Shown: piece after piece, positions 1-11,250 of the stretch
Position numbering within the stretch: position 1 is the first letter of the stretch
How the letters are laid out: each line of letters opens with the position of its first letter
Assembly (NCBI RefSeq): GCF_027460265.1
Contig: NZ_JAPZBC010000001.1
Coordinates: 1,887,501 to 1,951,500 of the forward strand
Reading direction: 5' to 3'
Length of the DNA stretch: 64,000 nucleotides
DNA from: Streptomyces sp. WMMC940
Lineage (GTDB): Bacteria > Actinomycetota > Actinomycetes > Streptomycetales > Streptomycetaceae
Translations under genes and position numbers: made by a program
The notes under the pieces: model-generated
Database searches by the model: none
Seen by the model: only the letters and a program-made list of their open reading frames with translations
What the model was told of the DNA's origin: nothing

Positions 1-113
1 GTTACTCACCCGTTCGCCACTAATCCCCTCCCGAAGGAGGTTCATCGTTCGACTTGCATGTGTTAAGCACGCCGCCAGCGTTCGTCCTGAGCCAGGATCA
101 AACTCTCCGTGAA
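1..113 (-). rRNA. 16S ribosomal RNA, 5' end (partial)
   Basis: The minus strand reads as the start of an actinobacterial 16S rRNA. It contains the universal 27F site AGAGTTTGATCCTGGCTCAG, followed by the GACGAACGCTGGCGGCGTGC stretch and ACATGCAAGTCGAACG. The mature 5' end lies near 111-113. The gene runs out of the window to the left, so only about 113 bases are present. Confidence 0.98.
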
Positions 114-300
114 TGCTTCCCCGTGATCGGGGCGAACACATCACGAGAGCGGAACCAGGAAGAGGAATAGTCTCCCCGGTTCACAGCGTCCTCGCTGTGT
201 TTTTTCAAAGGAACCTCGACCATCCGTGCGGATGGACGGGGTATCAACATATCTGGCGTTGACTTTTGGCACGCTGTTGAGTTCTCAAGGAACGGACGCT
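114..300 (-). promoter_or_regulatory. rRNA operon leader (processing stems and antitermination-like box)
   Basis: This is the transcribed leader just upstream of the 16S 5' end. Near 270-292 the minus strand carries CCTTGAGAACTCAACAGCG, a sequence of the type found in Gram-positive rrn leaders around the boxA antitermination region. A 7-bp hairpin lies at 220-235. A second stem at about 182-198 has A residues next to it on the transcribed strand. Such stems usually pair with sequence after 16S and are cut by RNase III; that part is inference. Confidence 0.7.
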
Positions 301-569
301 TCCTTCGTACTCACCCGCAGAACACTGTCTGAGGCTTTCCTCCGGGCGCTTCCCTTCGGTGTTTCCAACCCTACCAGATCCGATTTCCGTTCCGTTCCCG
401 GTTCGGAATTCATTTCCGGTGGCCGTTGGAGGGCCTTTTGCCTTTCGGCTGCCTTTCGGCGCGTCCGACTTTATCAGAGATTCGGAGTCGGATTTCCCGC
501 CCTGTTGTGGAGACCTTTCGAGCGCACAGCGGCGCACCGGTTTCCCTCGGGCGGAGACGCCAACGTACT
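301..569 (-). promoter_or_regulatory. probable rRNA operon promoter region
   Basis: This stretch of about 270 bases holds no convincing gene and lies between the rnj terminator and the rrn leader. On the minus strand it has -10-like elements TGATAAAGT (468-476) and TAGGGT (368-373). Streptomyces rrn operons usually have several tandem promoters, so two or more starts here fit. Clear TTGACA-type -35 boxes are not evident, and the exact start sites are not known from sequence alone. Confidence 0.5.
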
Positions 570-612
570 GGAGCGGGGCGGCCCGATGCAAATCGAGGGC
601 CCGCCCCGCTCC
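570..612 (-). terminator. terminator downstream of rnj
   Basis: A 12-bp GC-rich inverted repeat (570-581 with 601-612) lies 20 bases past the rnj stop. It has no U-tract, as is common for Streptomyces terminators. It separates rnj from the rRNA promoter region. Confidence 0.75.
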
Positions 613-631
613 GGACGCAGTCGACGAACCG

Positions 632-2317
632 TCAGACCTCCACGACGACCGGCAGGATCATCGGCCGGCGGCGGTAGGTGTCGGAGACCCACTTGCCGAT
701 CGTGCGGCGGATGAGCTGCTGCAACTGGTGGGGTTCGGCGACCCCGTCGGCGGCTGACTTCTGGATGGCTTCCTCGATCTTGGGGATCACCGCGTCGAAG
801 ACGCCGTCCTCGATGCCGGAGCCGCGGGAGTGGATGTTCGGTCCGCCCACGACCTTCCCGGTCGTGGAGTCGACGACGACGAAGACCGAGATGATGCCCT
901 CCTCGCCGAGGATGCGGCGGTCCTTCAGTGAGGCCTCGGTGACATCGCCGACGGAGAGGCCGTCGACGTACACGTATCCCGCCTGGACCTTGCCGCTGAT
1001 CCTGGCCTTGCCGTCGACCAGGTCGACGACGACGCCGTCCTCGGCGATCACGACGTGGTCCTTGGGAATGCCGGTGAGGGCGCCGAGTTCGGCGTTGGCG
1101 CGGAGGTGGCGCCACTCGCCGTGGACCGGCATGAGGTTCTTCGGCCTGCAGATGTTGTAGAAGTACAGCAGCTCGCCTGCCGAGGCGTGGCCGGAGACGT
1201 GGACCTTGGCGTTCCCCTTGTGGACGACGTTGGCGCCCCAGCGGCTGAGCCCGTTGATTACGCGGTAGACCGCGTTCTCGTTGCCCGGGATGAGCGAGGA
1301 CGCCAGGATCACCGTGTCGCCCTGCACGATCCGGATCTGGTGGTCCCGGTTGGCCATGCGGGACAGCGCCGCCATCGGCTCGCCCTGCGAACCCGTACAG
1401 ATCAGCACGACCTTGTCGTCCGGCAGGTCGTCGAGCGTCTTGACGTCCACCACGAGCCCGGACGGCACCCTGAGGTACCCGAGATCGCGGGCGATCCCCA
1501 TGTTGCGGACCATGGACCGGCCGACGAAGGCGACCTTGCGGCCGTACTCGTGGGCCGCGTCCAGGATCTGCTGTACACGGTGGATGTGGCTGGCGAAGCT
1601 CGCGACGATGATGCGCTTCCTGGCGTTCGCGAAGACGCCGCGCAGCACGTTCGAGATGTCCCGCTCGGCGGGGACGAAGCCGGGGACCTCGGCGTTGGTG
1701 GAGTCGGACAGCAGGAGGTCGATGCCCTCCTCGCTCAGGCGTGCGAAAGCATGCAGGTCCGTCAGCCGTCCGTCCATCGGGAGCTGGTCCATCTTGAAGT
1801 CGCCCGTGTGCACGACCATGCCCGCGGGAGTGCGGATGGCGACCGCGAGCGCGTCCGGGATGGAGTGGTTGACCGCGATGAACTCGCAGCCGAAGGGACC
1901 GACCTGCTCATGCTGCCCCTCGGCGACCTCGAGGGTGTACGGGCGGATGCGGTGCTCCTGGAGCTTGGCCTCGATCAGGGCGAGGGTCAGCTTGGAGCCG
2001 ATCAGCGGGATGTCCGGCTTCAGGCGGAGCAGATAGGGCACACCGCCGATGTGGTCCTCGTGACCGTGCGTGAGCACGATTCCCTCGACGTCGTCGAGTC
2101 GGTCCACGAGAGTGGTGAAGTCCGGCAGGATCAGGTCCACGCCGGGCTGCTCCTCCTCGGGGAAGAGGACACCGCAGTCGACGATCAGGATCCGGCCGTC
2201 GTACTCGAAGACGGTCATGTTGCGGCCGATCTCGCCGAGACCGCCGAGCGGTGTGACGCGCAGGCCACCCTTGGGGAGCTTCGGCGGAGCGCCGAGTTCG
2301 GGATGCGGATGACTCAA
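632..2317 (-). CDS. rnj: Ribonuclease J
   Basis: 561-residue metallo-beta-lactamase/beta-CASP ribonuclease. It acts as a 5'-3' exonuclease and endonuclease in rRNA maturation and mRNA decay in the cytoplasm. The zinc-binding motif THGHEDH sits near residue 80, in the usual place, followed by the beta-CASP domain and an RNase J-type C-terminus; the length is normal for the family. The TTG start at 2317 is chosen because it has a GAGGAG site upstream and gives the N-terminus SHPHPELG, typical of Streptomyces RNase J. The reading frame continues upstream but without a ribosome site. It lies 125 bases after dapA on the same strand and may be partly co-transcribed with it. Confidence 0.95.
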   Translation of the reverse strand: MSHPHPELGAPPKLPKGGLRVTPLGGLGEIGRNMTVFEYDGRILIVDCGVLFPEEEQPGVDLILPDFTTLVDRLDDVEGIVLTHGHEDHIGGVPYLLRLKPDIPLIGSKLTLALIEAKLQEHRIRPYTLEVAEGQHEQVGPFGCEFIAVNHSIPDALAVAIRTPAGMVVHTGDFKMDQLPMDGRLTDLHAFARLSEEGIDLLLSDSTNAEVPGFVPAERDISNVLRGVFANARKRIIVASFASHIHRVQQILDAAHEYGRKVAFVGRSMVRNMGIARDLGYLRVPSGLVVDVKTLDDLPDDKVVLICTGSQGEPMAALSRMANRDHQIRIVQGDTVILASSLIPGNENAVYRVINGLSRWGANVVHKGNAKVHVSGHASAGELLYFYNICRPKNLMPVHGEWRHLRANAELGALTGIPKDHVVIAEDGVVVDLVDGKARISGKVQAGYVYVDGLSVGDVTEASLKDRRILGEEGIISVFVVVDSTTGKVVGGPNIHSRGSGIEDGVFDAVIPKIEEAIQKSAADGVAEPHQLQQLIRRTIGKWVSDTYRRRPMILPVVVEV

Positions 2318-2442
2318 AAGACTCTCCTCACGACGCACGCCACGTACCGCTTGGGCACGTGGCGCGCATGACATTCGTGCACTTGCTGTTGTCGTCCGGT
2401 CGTTCGTGTTCAGTTGGACGTATTCAGTTGTGAAGTCTGTTG

Positions 2443-3342
2443 TTAAAGCTGTACCCCGCCGGCGGCGAGATCGACCTTCAGCTGGGCCGTCTCGGCCTCG
2501 CTGAGCTCGACGAGCGGGAGCCGCAGCGGGCCCGCGGGCAGGCCCTGGAGGGCGAGCGCGGCCTTGGTGGTGATGACGCCCTGGGTGCGGAACATGCCGG
2601 TGAAGACGGGGAGCAGCTTCTGGTGGATCTCGGTCGCCTTCTGCACGTCGCCCGCGGTGTAGGCATCGACCAGAGCGCGGAGTTCCGGAGTGACGACGTG
2701 GCCGACCACGGAGACGAAGCCGATGGCGCCGACGGACAGCAGCGGCAGATTGAGCATGTCGTCGCCCGAGTACCAGGCGAGTCCGCTGCGGGCGATGGCC
2801 CAGCTGGCACGGCCGAGATCTCCCTTGGCGTCCTTGTTCGCGACGATCCGCGGGTGGTCGGCCAGGCGCACGATCGTCTCGGTGTCGATCGGGACGCCGC
2901 TGCGGCCGGGGATGTCGTACAGCATCACCGGGAGTCCGGTGCTGTCGGCGATGGCCGTGAAGTTCCGGTACAGGCCCTCCTGCGGGGGCTTGTTGTAGTA
3001 GGGAGTGACGGCCAGCAGGCCGTGCGCGCCTGCGCGCTCGGCGGCACGCGCCAGTTCGATGCTGTGTCGGGTGTCGTTGGTGCCGATCCCGGCGACCACG
3101 TGCGCCCGGTCGCCCACCGCCTCGAGGACGGCCCGGACGAGCTGGTCTTTCTCCGCGTTGCTGGTGGTCGGGGACTCGCCGGTCGTGCCGTTGATGATCA
3201 GGCCGTCGTTGCCTGCGTCCACCAGGTGGGTGGCGAGCCGCTGCGCGCCGTCGAGGTCGAGCGCGCCGTCCGCCGTGAACGGCGTGACCATGGCGGTGAG
3301 GACCCGCCCGAAGGGGGTCTGCGGAGTCGAGATCGGTGCCAT
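2443..3342 (-). CDS. dapA: 4-hydroxy-tetrahydrodipicolinate synthase
   Basis: 299-residue class I aldolase. It condenses pyruvate with aspartate semialdehyde, the first committed step to diaminopimelate and lysine. Family motifs are visible: NGTTGESPT (pyruvate binding), the tyrosine of TPYYNKP, and the Schiff-base lysine in the IVANKDA segment. ATG at 3342 is preferred by comparison with typical Streptomyces DapA N-termini (MAPxSTPQTPFG); a GTG nine bases upstream is possible, and neither has a strong ribosome site. dapB is separate, at 6051-6803. Confidence 0.95.
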   Translation of the reverse strand: MAPISTPQTPFGRVLTAMVTPFTADGALDLDGAQRLATHLVDAGNDGLIINGTTGESPTTSNAEKDQLVRAVLEAVGDRAHVVAGIGTNDTRHSIELARAAERAGAHGLLAVTPYYNKPPQEGLYRNFTAIADSTGLPVMLYDIPGRSGVPIDTETIVRLADHPRIVANKDAKGDLGRASWAIARSGLAWYSGDDMLNLPLLSVGAIGFVSVVGHVVTPELRALVDAYTAGDVQKATEIHQKLLPVFTGMFRTQGVITTKAALALQGLPAGPLRLPLVELSEAETAQLKVDLAAGGVQL

Positions 3343-3414
3343 GGGTAACACGCTACTCGCTGCCCAGAGTGGAGGGTCCCCTTGGGGGACGTGACGTATC
3401 CCTGCTCAGTGGAG

Positions 3415-3452
3415 CCCGGCACTGCCTGCTCGGGGGTTCAAGCAGTGCCGGG
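3415..3452 (-). terminator. terminator downstream of thyX
   Basis: A perfect 11-bp inverted repeat (3415-3425 with 3442-3452) with a 16-base loop lies between thyX and dapA. It probably ends thyX transcription. A short GTCCCC/GGGGAC hairpin at 3376-3390 follows just before dapA and could belong to the dapA leader. Confidence 0.7.
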
Positions 3453-3530
3453 TCCGTTTGATCAGCCTAGATGAACTTCTCGAAACACCGCAATACGGAC
3501 ACCGAGTAGGGCTGGCCGTACATCTGTGCA

Positions 3531-4268
3531 CTACGGGGCCACCCGGCCATTGGCATTGAAGGCCGCGTAGGTCAGGGGCATGAGCTTGGCCCAGTGCTCC
3601 TCCATCCTCTCGCCGACCATCTCGATCTCCCGCTGCGGGAAGGACGGGACCCTGGCCATCTCGTGCTGAGTGCGCAGTCCCAGGAAGTGCATCAGCGAGC
3701 GGGCGTTGCACGTCGCGTACATCGACGAGTAGAGGCCGACGGGCAGGACCGAACGGGCGACCTCGCGGGCCACACCGGCGTCGAGCATCTCCTGGTAGGC
3801 CTCGTACGCCTGGCGGTACGAGTCCTCCATCACCCGTCCGGTCAGCTCCTGCTGGGCCTGGGTGCCCTCCACGAACACGTACTTGCCGGGACGGCCCTCC
3901 TGCACCAGTTTGCGCGACTCGTCCGGTACGTAGAAGACGGGCTGGAGCTCCCGGTACCTGCCGGACTCCTCGTTGTACGACCAGCCGACCCGGTGGCGCA
4001 TGAACTCGCGGAAGACGAAGATCGGGGCGCTGATGAAGAAGGTCATCGAGTTGTGCTCGAAGGGGCTGCCGTGACGGTCCCGCATCAGGTAGTTGATCAG
4101 CCCCTTCGACCGTTCCGGGTCCTTGGAGAGCTCGTCCAGCGACTGCTCGCCCGCGGTGGAGACCCGGGCCGCCCACAGCACGTCGGAGTCGCCGGCGGTG
4201 TGCTTCACCAGTTCGACGGTGACATCACTGCGGAAGCTGGGCTTGATGTCGTCGGGGTTCCGGGTCAC
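3531..4268 (-). CDS. thyX: Flavin-dependent thymidylate synthase
   Basis: 245-residue FAD-dependent enzyme that makes dTMP from dUMP using methylenetetrahydrofolate and NAD(P)H. The ThyX signature RHR(x7)S is present in the segment RHRVGWSYNEES. The conserved SPFEHNSMTFF and LRTQHEM regions are also there. The GTG start at 4268 is favoured by an AAGGA site nine bases upstream; the frame could extend 14 codons further but without a better signal. It stands as a single gene diverging from the small membrane-protein gene at 4460. Confidence 0.96.
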   Translation of the reverse strand: MTRNPDDIKPSFRSDVTVELVKHTAGDSDVLWAARVSTAGEQSLDELSKDPERSKGLINYLMRDRHGSPFEHNSMTFFISAPIFVFREFMRHRVGWSYNEESGRYRELQPVFYVPDESRKLVQEGRPGKYVFVEGTQAQQELTGRVMEDSYRQAYEAYQEMLDAGVAREVARSVLPVGLYSSMYATCNARSLMHFLGLRTQHEMARVPSFPQREIEMVGERMEEHWAKLMPLTYAAFNANGRVAP

Positions 4269-4459
4269 CGGCGGGGGTCCTTCCAGTCGCGTCGCACGGG
4301 CGGCGACCATTCTCTACGGTCGCTCGTTACAACGACGAGCGGGGGCGGACCGTCCCGGTTCTCGCCCTGGCCGATTCGCTGGATTCGGGCACCAAACTCC
4401 GGTTATACGCGTCTGTACCGGTAGCCGCGTTTCGTCACACATCCCGAGGGGGCTGCTCC

Positions 4460-4696
4460 ATGTTCCGCCGGCGAGAAGCCGTTCCGTTCGCGTTCGTCGC
4501 CGAGGCCGACCGATTCCGCAGCAATGTGGCCCCGCCGCCCCGGCGGCGGCCCAGCGCATCCCAGCTCGTCGGCCGTACGCTGATCGGCCTGACCGTGGTG
4601 GCCGGGCTGGTCGGGTCCCTGCTCTTCGGGCTGCCGGCGTTGGAGGCCCCGGTCTCCCCCAAGGCCCCGAGCCAGGCCCAGGACGAGGGGCGCTGA
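4460..4696 (+). CDS. Small single-pass membrane protein, unknown function
   Basis: 78 residues. The N-terminal half is basic (RRREAV, PPPRRRP). One hydrophobic segment covers about residues 39-58, and the tail is short and rich in Pro, Ala and Gln. A GAGGGGG ribosome site precedes the ATG. I do not recognise a named family. It diverges from thyX and is followed 118 bases later by another membrane protein on the same strand. Confidence 0.7.
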   Translation: MFRRREAVPFAFVAEADRFRSNVAPPPRRRPSASQLVGRTLIGLTVVAGLVGSLLFGLPALEAPVSPKAPSQAQDEGR

Positions 4697-4814
4697 CACC
4701 CCCCGGCGTGGCCGCCGGGAAGCACCCCCTTGGCCCCCTGGAGTGGCCGGTCCTCGGTCGCCTCGGTAGCCTCACCGGTCACAGCCCCGAAGTGGTGACG
4801 AGTGAGGACCAGTC

Positions 4815-5366
4815 GTGCCCCTGCCCTTTCTGACGGCGGATCGCGCCTTTGACGCCGCAGACGACGATGTCGCACTGCCGTTCGATGATCACGATCTGTG
4901 GCGACGTCCGTACCGTCCCGGCCCCTGGCGGGTCGGCGGGGCGGCGCTGCTCCTGCTGCTGGCCTCGTTCGTACTGCTCGCGGCCATGGTCATCGCCTTC
5001 GCCGGTGCCCTGCCCGGAGCGGCGGTCTGCATCGGCATCGCCGCGCTGCTCATCTGCGGCGCGCTGCGCATCCTGCGCATGGGCACATGGGTGAGTCGGC
5101 ACGGACTGCGGCACGTGGCCGTGGTCTCGACCACCACGCTCCCGTGGGCCAAGGTGAAGACCCTGCGGACCGTGCAGCAGCCGGTGCGGTGGCTCGGGCT
5201 GCCGCGCACGGTCCAGGGGCAGGCGCTGGTGCTCGTGCGGGACGGGGACGAGCCGCTCACACTGCTCACCGATCACAACGGGGACTTCCTGTCGCGCGTC
5301 GAGGCGTTCGACCGCGCGGCCGACACCATCGAGGCGTGGGGCGCGGAGTACGGCCCGCACCGCTGA
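4815..5366 (+). CDS. Two-pass membrane protein with a PH-like C-terminal domain
   Basis: 183 residues. Two transmembrane helices run from about residue 40 to 88. The cytosolic C-terminal half resembles bacterial PH-like domains that follow paired helices (SRHGLR ... LPWAKVKTLR ... LTLLTDHNGDFL). The GTG start has a GTGAGGA site upstream. The function is unknown. It ends in a strong hairpin shared with the convergent gene at 5589. Confidence 0.75.
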   Translation: MPLPFLTADRAFDAADDDVALPFDDHDLWRRPYRPGPWRVGGAALLLLLASFVLLAAMVIAFAGALPGAAVCIGIAALLICGALRILRMGTWVSRHGLRHVAVVSTTTLPWAKVKTLRTVQQPVRWLGLPRTVQGQALVLVRDGDEPLTLLTDHNGDFLSRVEAFDRAADTIEAWGAEYGPHR

Positions 5367-5420
5367 GCCGGTCCCGCCGCCCCGCTCACGAGCCCTCTTC
5401 TCGCGCCCTCTTCTCGCGGG

Positions 5421-5449
5421 CAGCGGCCCGGGACGCACCCGGGCCGCTG
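5421..5449. terminator. Bidirectional terminator between convergent genes
   Basis: A perfect 12-bp inverted repeat (5421-5432 with 5438-5449) has a 5-base loop. It lies between the plus-strand gene ending at 5366 and the minus-strand gene ending at 5589, so it can stop transcription from both sides. A 13-base near-tandem repeat (gccctcttctcgc twice) sits just before it at about 5392-5418. Confidence 0.8.
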
Positions 5450-5588
5450 TCGTGTTCGCGCCCGGACCGACCCGCCGATCGGAAACGGGCCGGCGCGCAC
5501 ACAAGGTCGATCCGACGCCCACCGGCTCAAGGCCGGTCACGCGCCGAACGGACCCGTGTCAGGCCCGGACGACGCCGGAGGAGCCGTG

Positions 5589-6041
5589 TCAGCCCGCGAA
5601 CGGCCTTCCCTCGTGGAGCGCGATCGCGTGCTGCATCGCCTTGCGGGCCCGCGGGGTGTCCCTCGCGTCGTGGTAGGCGACCGCGAGCCGAAACCAGCAG
5701 CGCCAGTCGTCCGGCGAGTCCTCGGTCTCGGCACGGCGCTCGGCGAAGACGGCGTCGGCGGAATCCCGGTCGATACGCCCGCCGGGCGTACGGACCAGCT
5801 CGTCGACGGGCAGTCCGCCCTCGGCGTCGAGCTTCGCCGCCAGCGCGTTGGCCTTCCTGACGAACTGGGTGTTCTTCCAGAGGAACCACAGGCCGATCAC
5901 CGGCAGGATCAGCACCGCCACACCGAAGGTCACGGTGAGAAGGGTGCCCTGCTCGATGAGCAGCACGCCCCGGCTGCCGACCAGGACGAAGTAGACGACC
6001 AGGACGGCGGCCGTGACGAAGTACGTGATCTTGGCGCGCAT
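5589..6041 (-). CDS. Membrane protein with C-terminal TPR-like repeat
   Basis: 150 residues. Two hydrophobic helices are at about 7-26 and 35-55. A charged helical region follows, then a TPR-like segment (WFRLAVAYHDARDTPRARKA). GAGGA lies upstream of the ATG. The gene begins 9 bases after the dapB stop, so it is the last gene of the rpsO-pnp-M16-dapB operon. The role is unknown; a scaffold function is only a guess from the TPR. Confidence 0.75.
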   Translation of the reverse strand: MRAKITYFVTAAVLVVYFVLVGSRGVLLIEQGTLLTVTFGVAVLILPVIGLWFLWKNTQFVRKANALAAKLDAEGGLPVDELVRTPGGRIDRDSADAVFAERRAETEDSPDDWRCWFRLAVAYHDARDTPRARKAMQHAIALHEGRPFAG

Positions 6042-6050
6042 CGGGGGTCC

Positions 6051-8225
<2,175 letters not shown>

Positions 8226-8229
<4 letters not shown>

Positions 8230-10451
8230 TTGTCGGCGTCGTCCTTCTTCTCGCCGTCGTCGGCGCCGTCCTCGCCCTCGATCACGGGGATGAGGGAGAG
8301 CTTGCCGCGCTGGTCGATCTCGGCGATCTCGACCTGGACCTTCTGGCCCACGCCCACGACGTCCTCGACGTTCTCCACGCGCTTGCCGCCGGCGAGCTTG
8401 CGGATCTGCGAGATGTGCAGCAGGCCGTCCTTGCCCGGGAGCAGGGAGACGAACGCACCGAAGGTGGTGGTCTTGACGACCGTGCCCAGGTAGCGCTCGC
8501 CGACCTCCGGCATGGTCGGGTTGGCGATGCCGTTGATCGTGGCGCGGGCGGCCTCGGCGGCCGGGCCGTCGGCGGCACCGATGTAGATGGTGCCGTCGTC
8601 CTCGATCGTGATCTCGGCGCCGGTGTCCTCCTGGATCTGGTTGATCATCTTGCCCTTGGGGCCGATGACCTCGCCGATCTTGTCCACGGGGATCTTCACG
8701 GTGATGATCCGCGGGGCGTTCGGGGACATCTCGTCCGGGGTGTCGATCGCTTCCATCATCACGTCGAGGATGTGGAGGCGGGCGTCGCGGGCCTGCTTGA
8801 GGGCCGCGGCCAGGACGGAGGCCGGGATGCCGTCCAGCTTGGTGTCGAGCTGGAGGGCGGTGACGAACTCCTTCGTGCCGGCGACCTTGAAGTCCATGTC
8901 GCCGAAGGCGTCCTCCGCACCGAGGATGTCGGTGAGGGTGACGTAGTGCGTCTGGCCGTCGATCTCCTGGGAGATCAGGCCCATGGCGATACCGGCGACG
9001 GGGGCCTTCAGCGGCACACCGGCGTTCAGCAGCGACATGGTGGAGGCGCAGACGGAGCCCATGGACGTCGAACCGTTGGAGCCGAGCGCCTCGGACACCT
9101 GGCGGATCGCGTACGGGAACTCCTCGCGGGTCGGCAGCACCGGCACGAGCGCACGCTCGGCCAGTGCGCCGTGGCCGATCTCGCGGCGCTTCGGGGAACC
9201 GACGCGGCCGGTCTCACCGGTGGAGTACGGCGGGAAGTTGTAGTTGTGCATGTAGCGCTTGCGGGTCACCGGGGAAAGGGTGTCCAGCTGCTGCTCCATA
9301 CGGAGCATGTTCAGGGTGGTGACGCCCAGGATCTGGGTCTCGCCACGCTCGAACAGGGCGGAGCCGTGAACCCGCGGGATGGCCTCGACCTCGGCGGCGA
9401 GCGTACGGATGTCCGTGACGCCGCGGCCGTCGATGCGCTTCTTCTCCTTGATGACGCGCTCGCGGACCAGCGACTTGGTCAGCGAACGGTACGCGGCGGA
9501 GATCTCCTTCTCGCGGCCCTCGAACTCCGGCAGCAGCTTCTCCGCGGCCAGCGCCTTCACACGGTCGAGCTCGGCCTCGCGCTCCTGCTTGCCGGCGATG
9601 GTGAGCGCCTGGGCGAGCTCGTTCTTCACCGCGGCGGTCAGGGCCTCCAGGACGTCGTCCTGGTGGTCGAGGAAGACCGGGAACTCGCCGGTCGGCTTGG
9701 CGGCCTTGGCGGCGAGGTCGGCCTGGGCCTTGCACAGGACCTTGATGAAGGGCTTCGCGGCCTCGAGGCCGGCGGCGACGATCTCCTCGGTCGGCGCCTC
9801 GGCGCCGCCCTTGACGAGCTCGACGGTCTTCTCGGTGGCCTCGGCCTCGACCATCATGATCGCGACGTCGCCGTCCTCCAGGACGCGACCCGCGACCACC
9901 ATGTCGAACACGGCGTTCTCGAGCTCCGAGTGGGTCGGGAAGGCGACCCACTGGCCGTCGATCAGTGCGACGCGGGTGCCGCCGATCGGGCCGGAGAAGG
10001 GCAGGCCGGCCAGCTGCGTCGAGCAGGAGGCGGCGTTGATCGCGACCACGTCGTACAGGTGGTCGGGGTTGAGCGCCATGATCGTCTCGACGATCTGGAT
10101 CTCGTTGCGCAGGCCCTTCTTGAAGGACGGACGCAGCGGCCGGTCGATCAGGCGGCAGGTCAGGATCGCGTCCTCGGACGGCCGGCCCTCACGGCGGAAG
10201 AAGGAGCCGGGGATCTTGCCCGCGGCGTACATCCGCTCCTCGACGTCGACCGTCAGGGGGAAGAAGTCCAGCTGGTCCTTGGGGTTCTTGGACGCTGTGG
10301 TGGCCGACAGCACCATGGTGTCGTCGTCCAGGTACGCCACGGCGGAGCCGGCGGCCTGCTTGGCCAGGCGGCCCGTCTCGAAGCGGATCGTGCGGGTGCC
10401 GAAGGAGCCGTTGTCGATGACGGCCTCGGCGTAGTGGGTCTCGTTCTCCAC
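8226..10451 (-). CDS. pnp: Polyribonucleotide nucleotidyltransferase (PNPase)
   Basis: 741 residues with two RNase PH domains, a KH domain ([19 protein letters not shown]) and an S1 domain ([21 protein letters not shown]), then an acidic tail. It degrades RNA phosphorolytically and can add 3' tails. The Streptomyces enzyme was also historically called guanosine pentaphosphate synthetase I. GTG start with GAGGAG nine bases upstream. It lies downstream of rpsO, separated by the hairpin at 10687-10723 and about 235 further bases that may carry its own promoter. Confidence 0.97.
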
Positions 10452-10686
10452 CAGCGATATCTCCTCGTCTGCGTCCTCCGGCCTGCATGGCGGGAGGACG
10501 GTGGCGGAGAAGCGCGCCTTGCGTGCGGGCCGGTCTTCGATCGAAGCACCCGGTCGACATGGCTTCCGGGGGCCACTACCGAGGACCGGCGGCGGAGGGG
10601 CGCTCCTCCTCGTTCGGTATTCCGTTTTCGGTATTGCGTTGTGCGACCAGACTACAAAGCGTCTGTGACACTCCGCACGTACAGCA

Positions 10687-10723
10687 AAGGGAGCGGCCCC
10701 CTGGAAGTGGGAACCGCTCCCTT
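10687..10723 (-). terminator. rpsO-pnp intergenic hairpin
   Basis: A 10-bp stem (10687-10696 with 10714-10723) with extra C/G pairing inside starts 10 bases past the rpsO stop. It looks like a terminator. In Streptomyces the rpsO-pnp intergenic stem is known as an RNase III cleavage site with partial read-through, so it likely serves both roles. Confidence 0.8.
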
Positions 10724-10732
10724 CACATCGTC

Positions 10733-11020
10733 CTACTTGGCGCCCGCGGCACCGCGGCGGATGCCGAGGCGGTCGACCAGCGTACGGAAGCGCTGGATGT
10801 CCTTCTTGGCCAGGTACTGCAGCAGCCGGCGGCGCTGGCCGACCAGGATCAGCAGACCACGGCGGGAGTGGTGGTCGTGCTTGTGGGTCTTGAGGTGCTC
10901 GGTCAGGTCCGAGATGCGGCGGGAGAGCAGCGCGACCTGGACCTCGGGGGAGCCGGTGTCGCCCTCCTTGGTGCCGAACTCGGACATGATCTGCTTCTTC
11001 GTGGCGGCGTCGAGAGACAC
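10733..11020 (-). CDS. rpsO: 30S ribosomal protein S15
   Basis: 95 residues. The S15 signature is clear ([20 protein letters not shown], then [12 protein letters not shown] and RRRLLQYL). S15 binds the central domain of 16S rRNA early in 30S assembly. The GTG start at 11020 follows AGAGGAG; the longer upstream frame is not used. It heads the rpsO-pnp operon, as in most bacteria. Confidence 0.97.
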   Translation of the reverse strand: MSLDAATKKQIMSEFGTKEGDTGSPEVQVALLSRRISDLTEHLKTHKHDHHSRRGLLILVGQRRRLLQYLAKKDIQRFRTLVDRLGIRRGAAGAK

Positions 11021-11186
11021 TCGGTACTCCTCTTGGTGTTCGATGCGCCTGCGAGTGCCCCTGGTCTTGGTCTCAGGGGAGCTTCCGTGACTCGGAGGCG
11101 AAGGCGCGATGGGCGCTGCACCCAGAGCCTGCGAGGCTCCGGGGATCGCGTACACAAACGGCCGTCACACAGAGTACCAGCTCCCC

Positions 11187-11220
11187 GGGCCCCGGCAGGG
11201 CGGCCGCCCTGCCGGGGCCC
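11187..11220 (-). terminator. Perfect 34-bp palindrome, terminator of eccD
   Basis: Left arm 11187-11203 is the exact reverse complement of 11204-11220, giving a 17-bp G/C-rich arm without mismatch. It begins 30 bases past the eccD stop and insulates rpsO from the ESX locus. Confidence 0.75.
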
Positions 11221-11250
11221 GTCGCGGGCCTCCGGCGGGCCGCCCGGCGA

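Noticed and set aside
182..203. Hairpin followed by a T-run on the plus strand, read as a plus-strand terminator
   Set aside because: No plus-strand gene ends here. The stem lies in the rRNA leader transcribed from the minus strand, where it fits a processing structure.
8415..11090. Long plus-strand reading frame of about 890 codons opposite pnp and rpsO
   Set aside because: It is the antisense shadow of pnp and rpsO. High-GC DNA leaves such frames open; there is no ribosome site and the translation is His/Asp/Val/Arg-rich noise.
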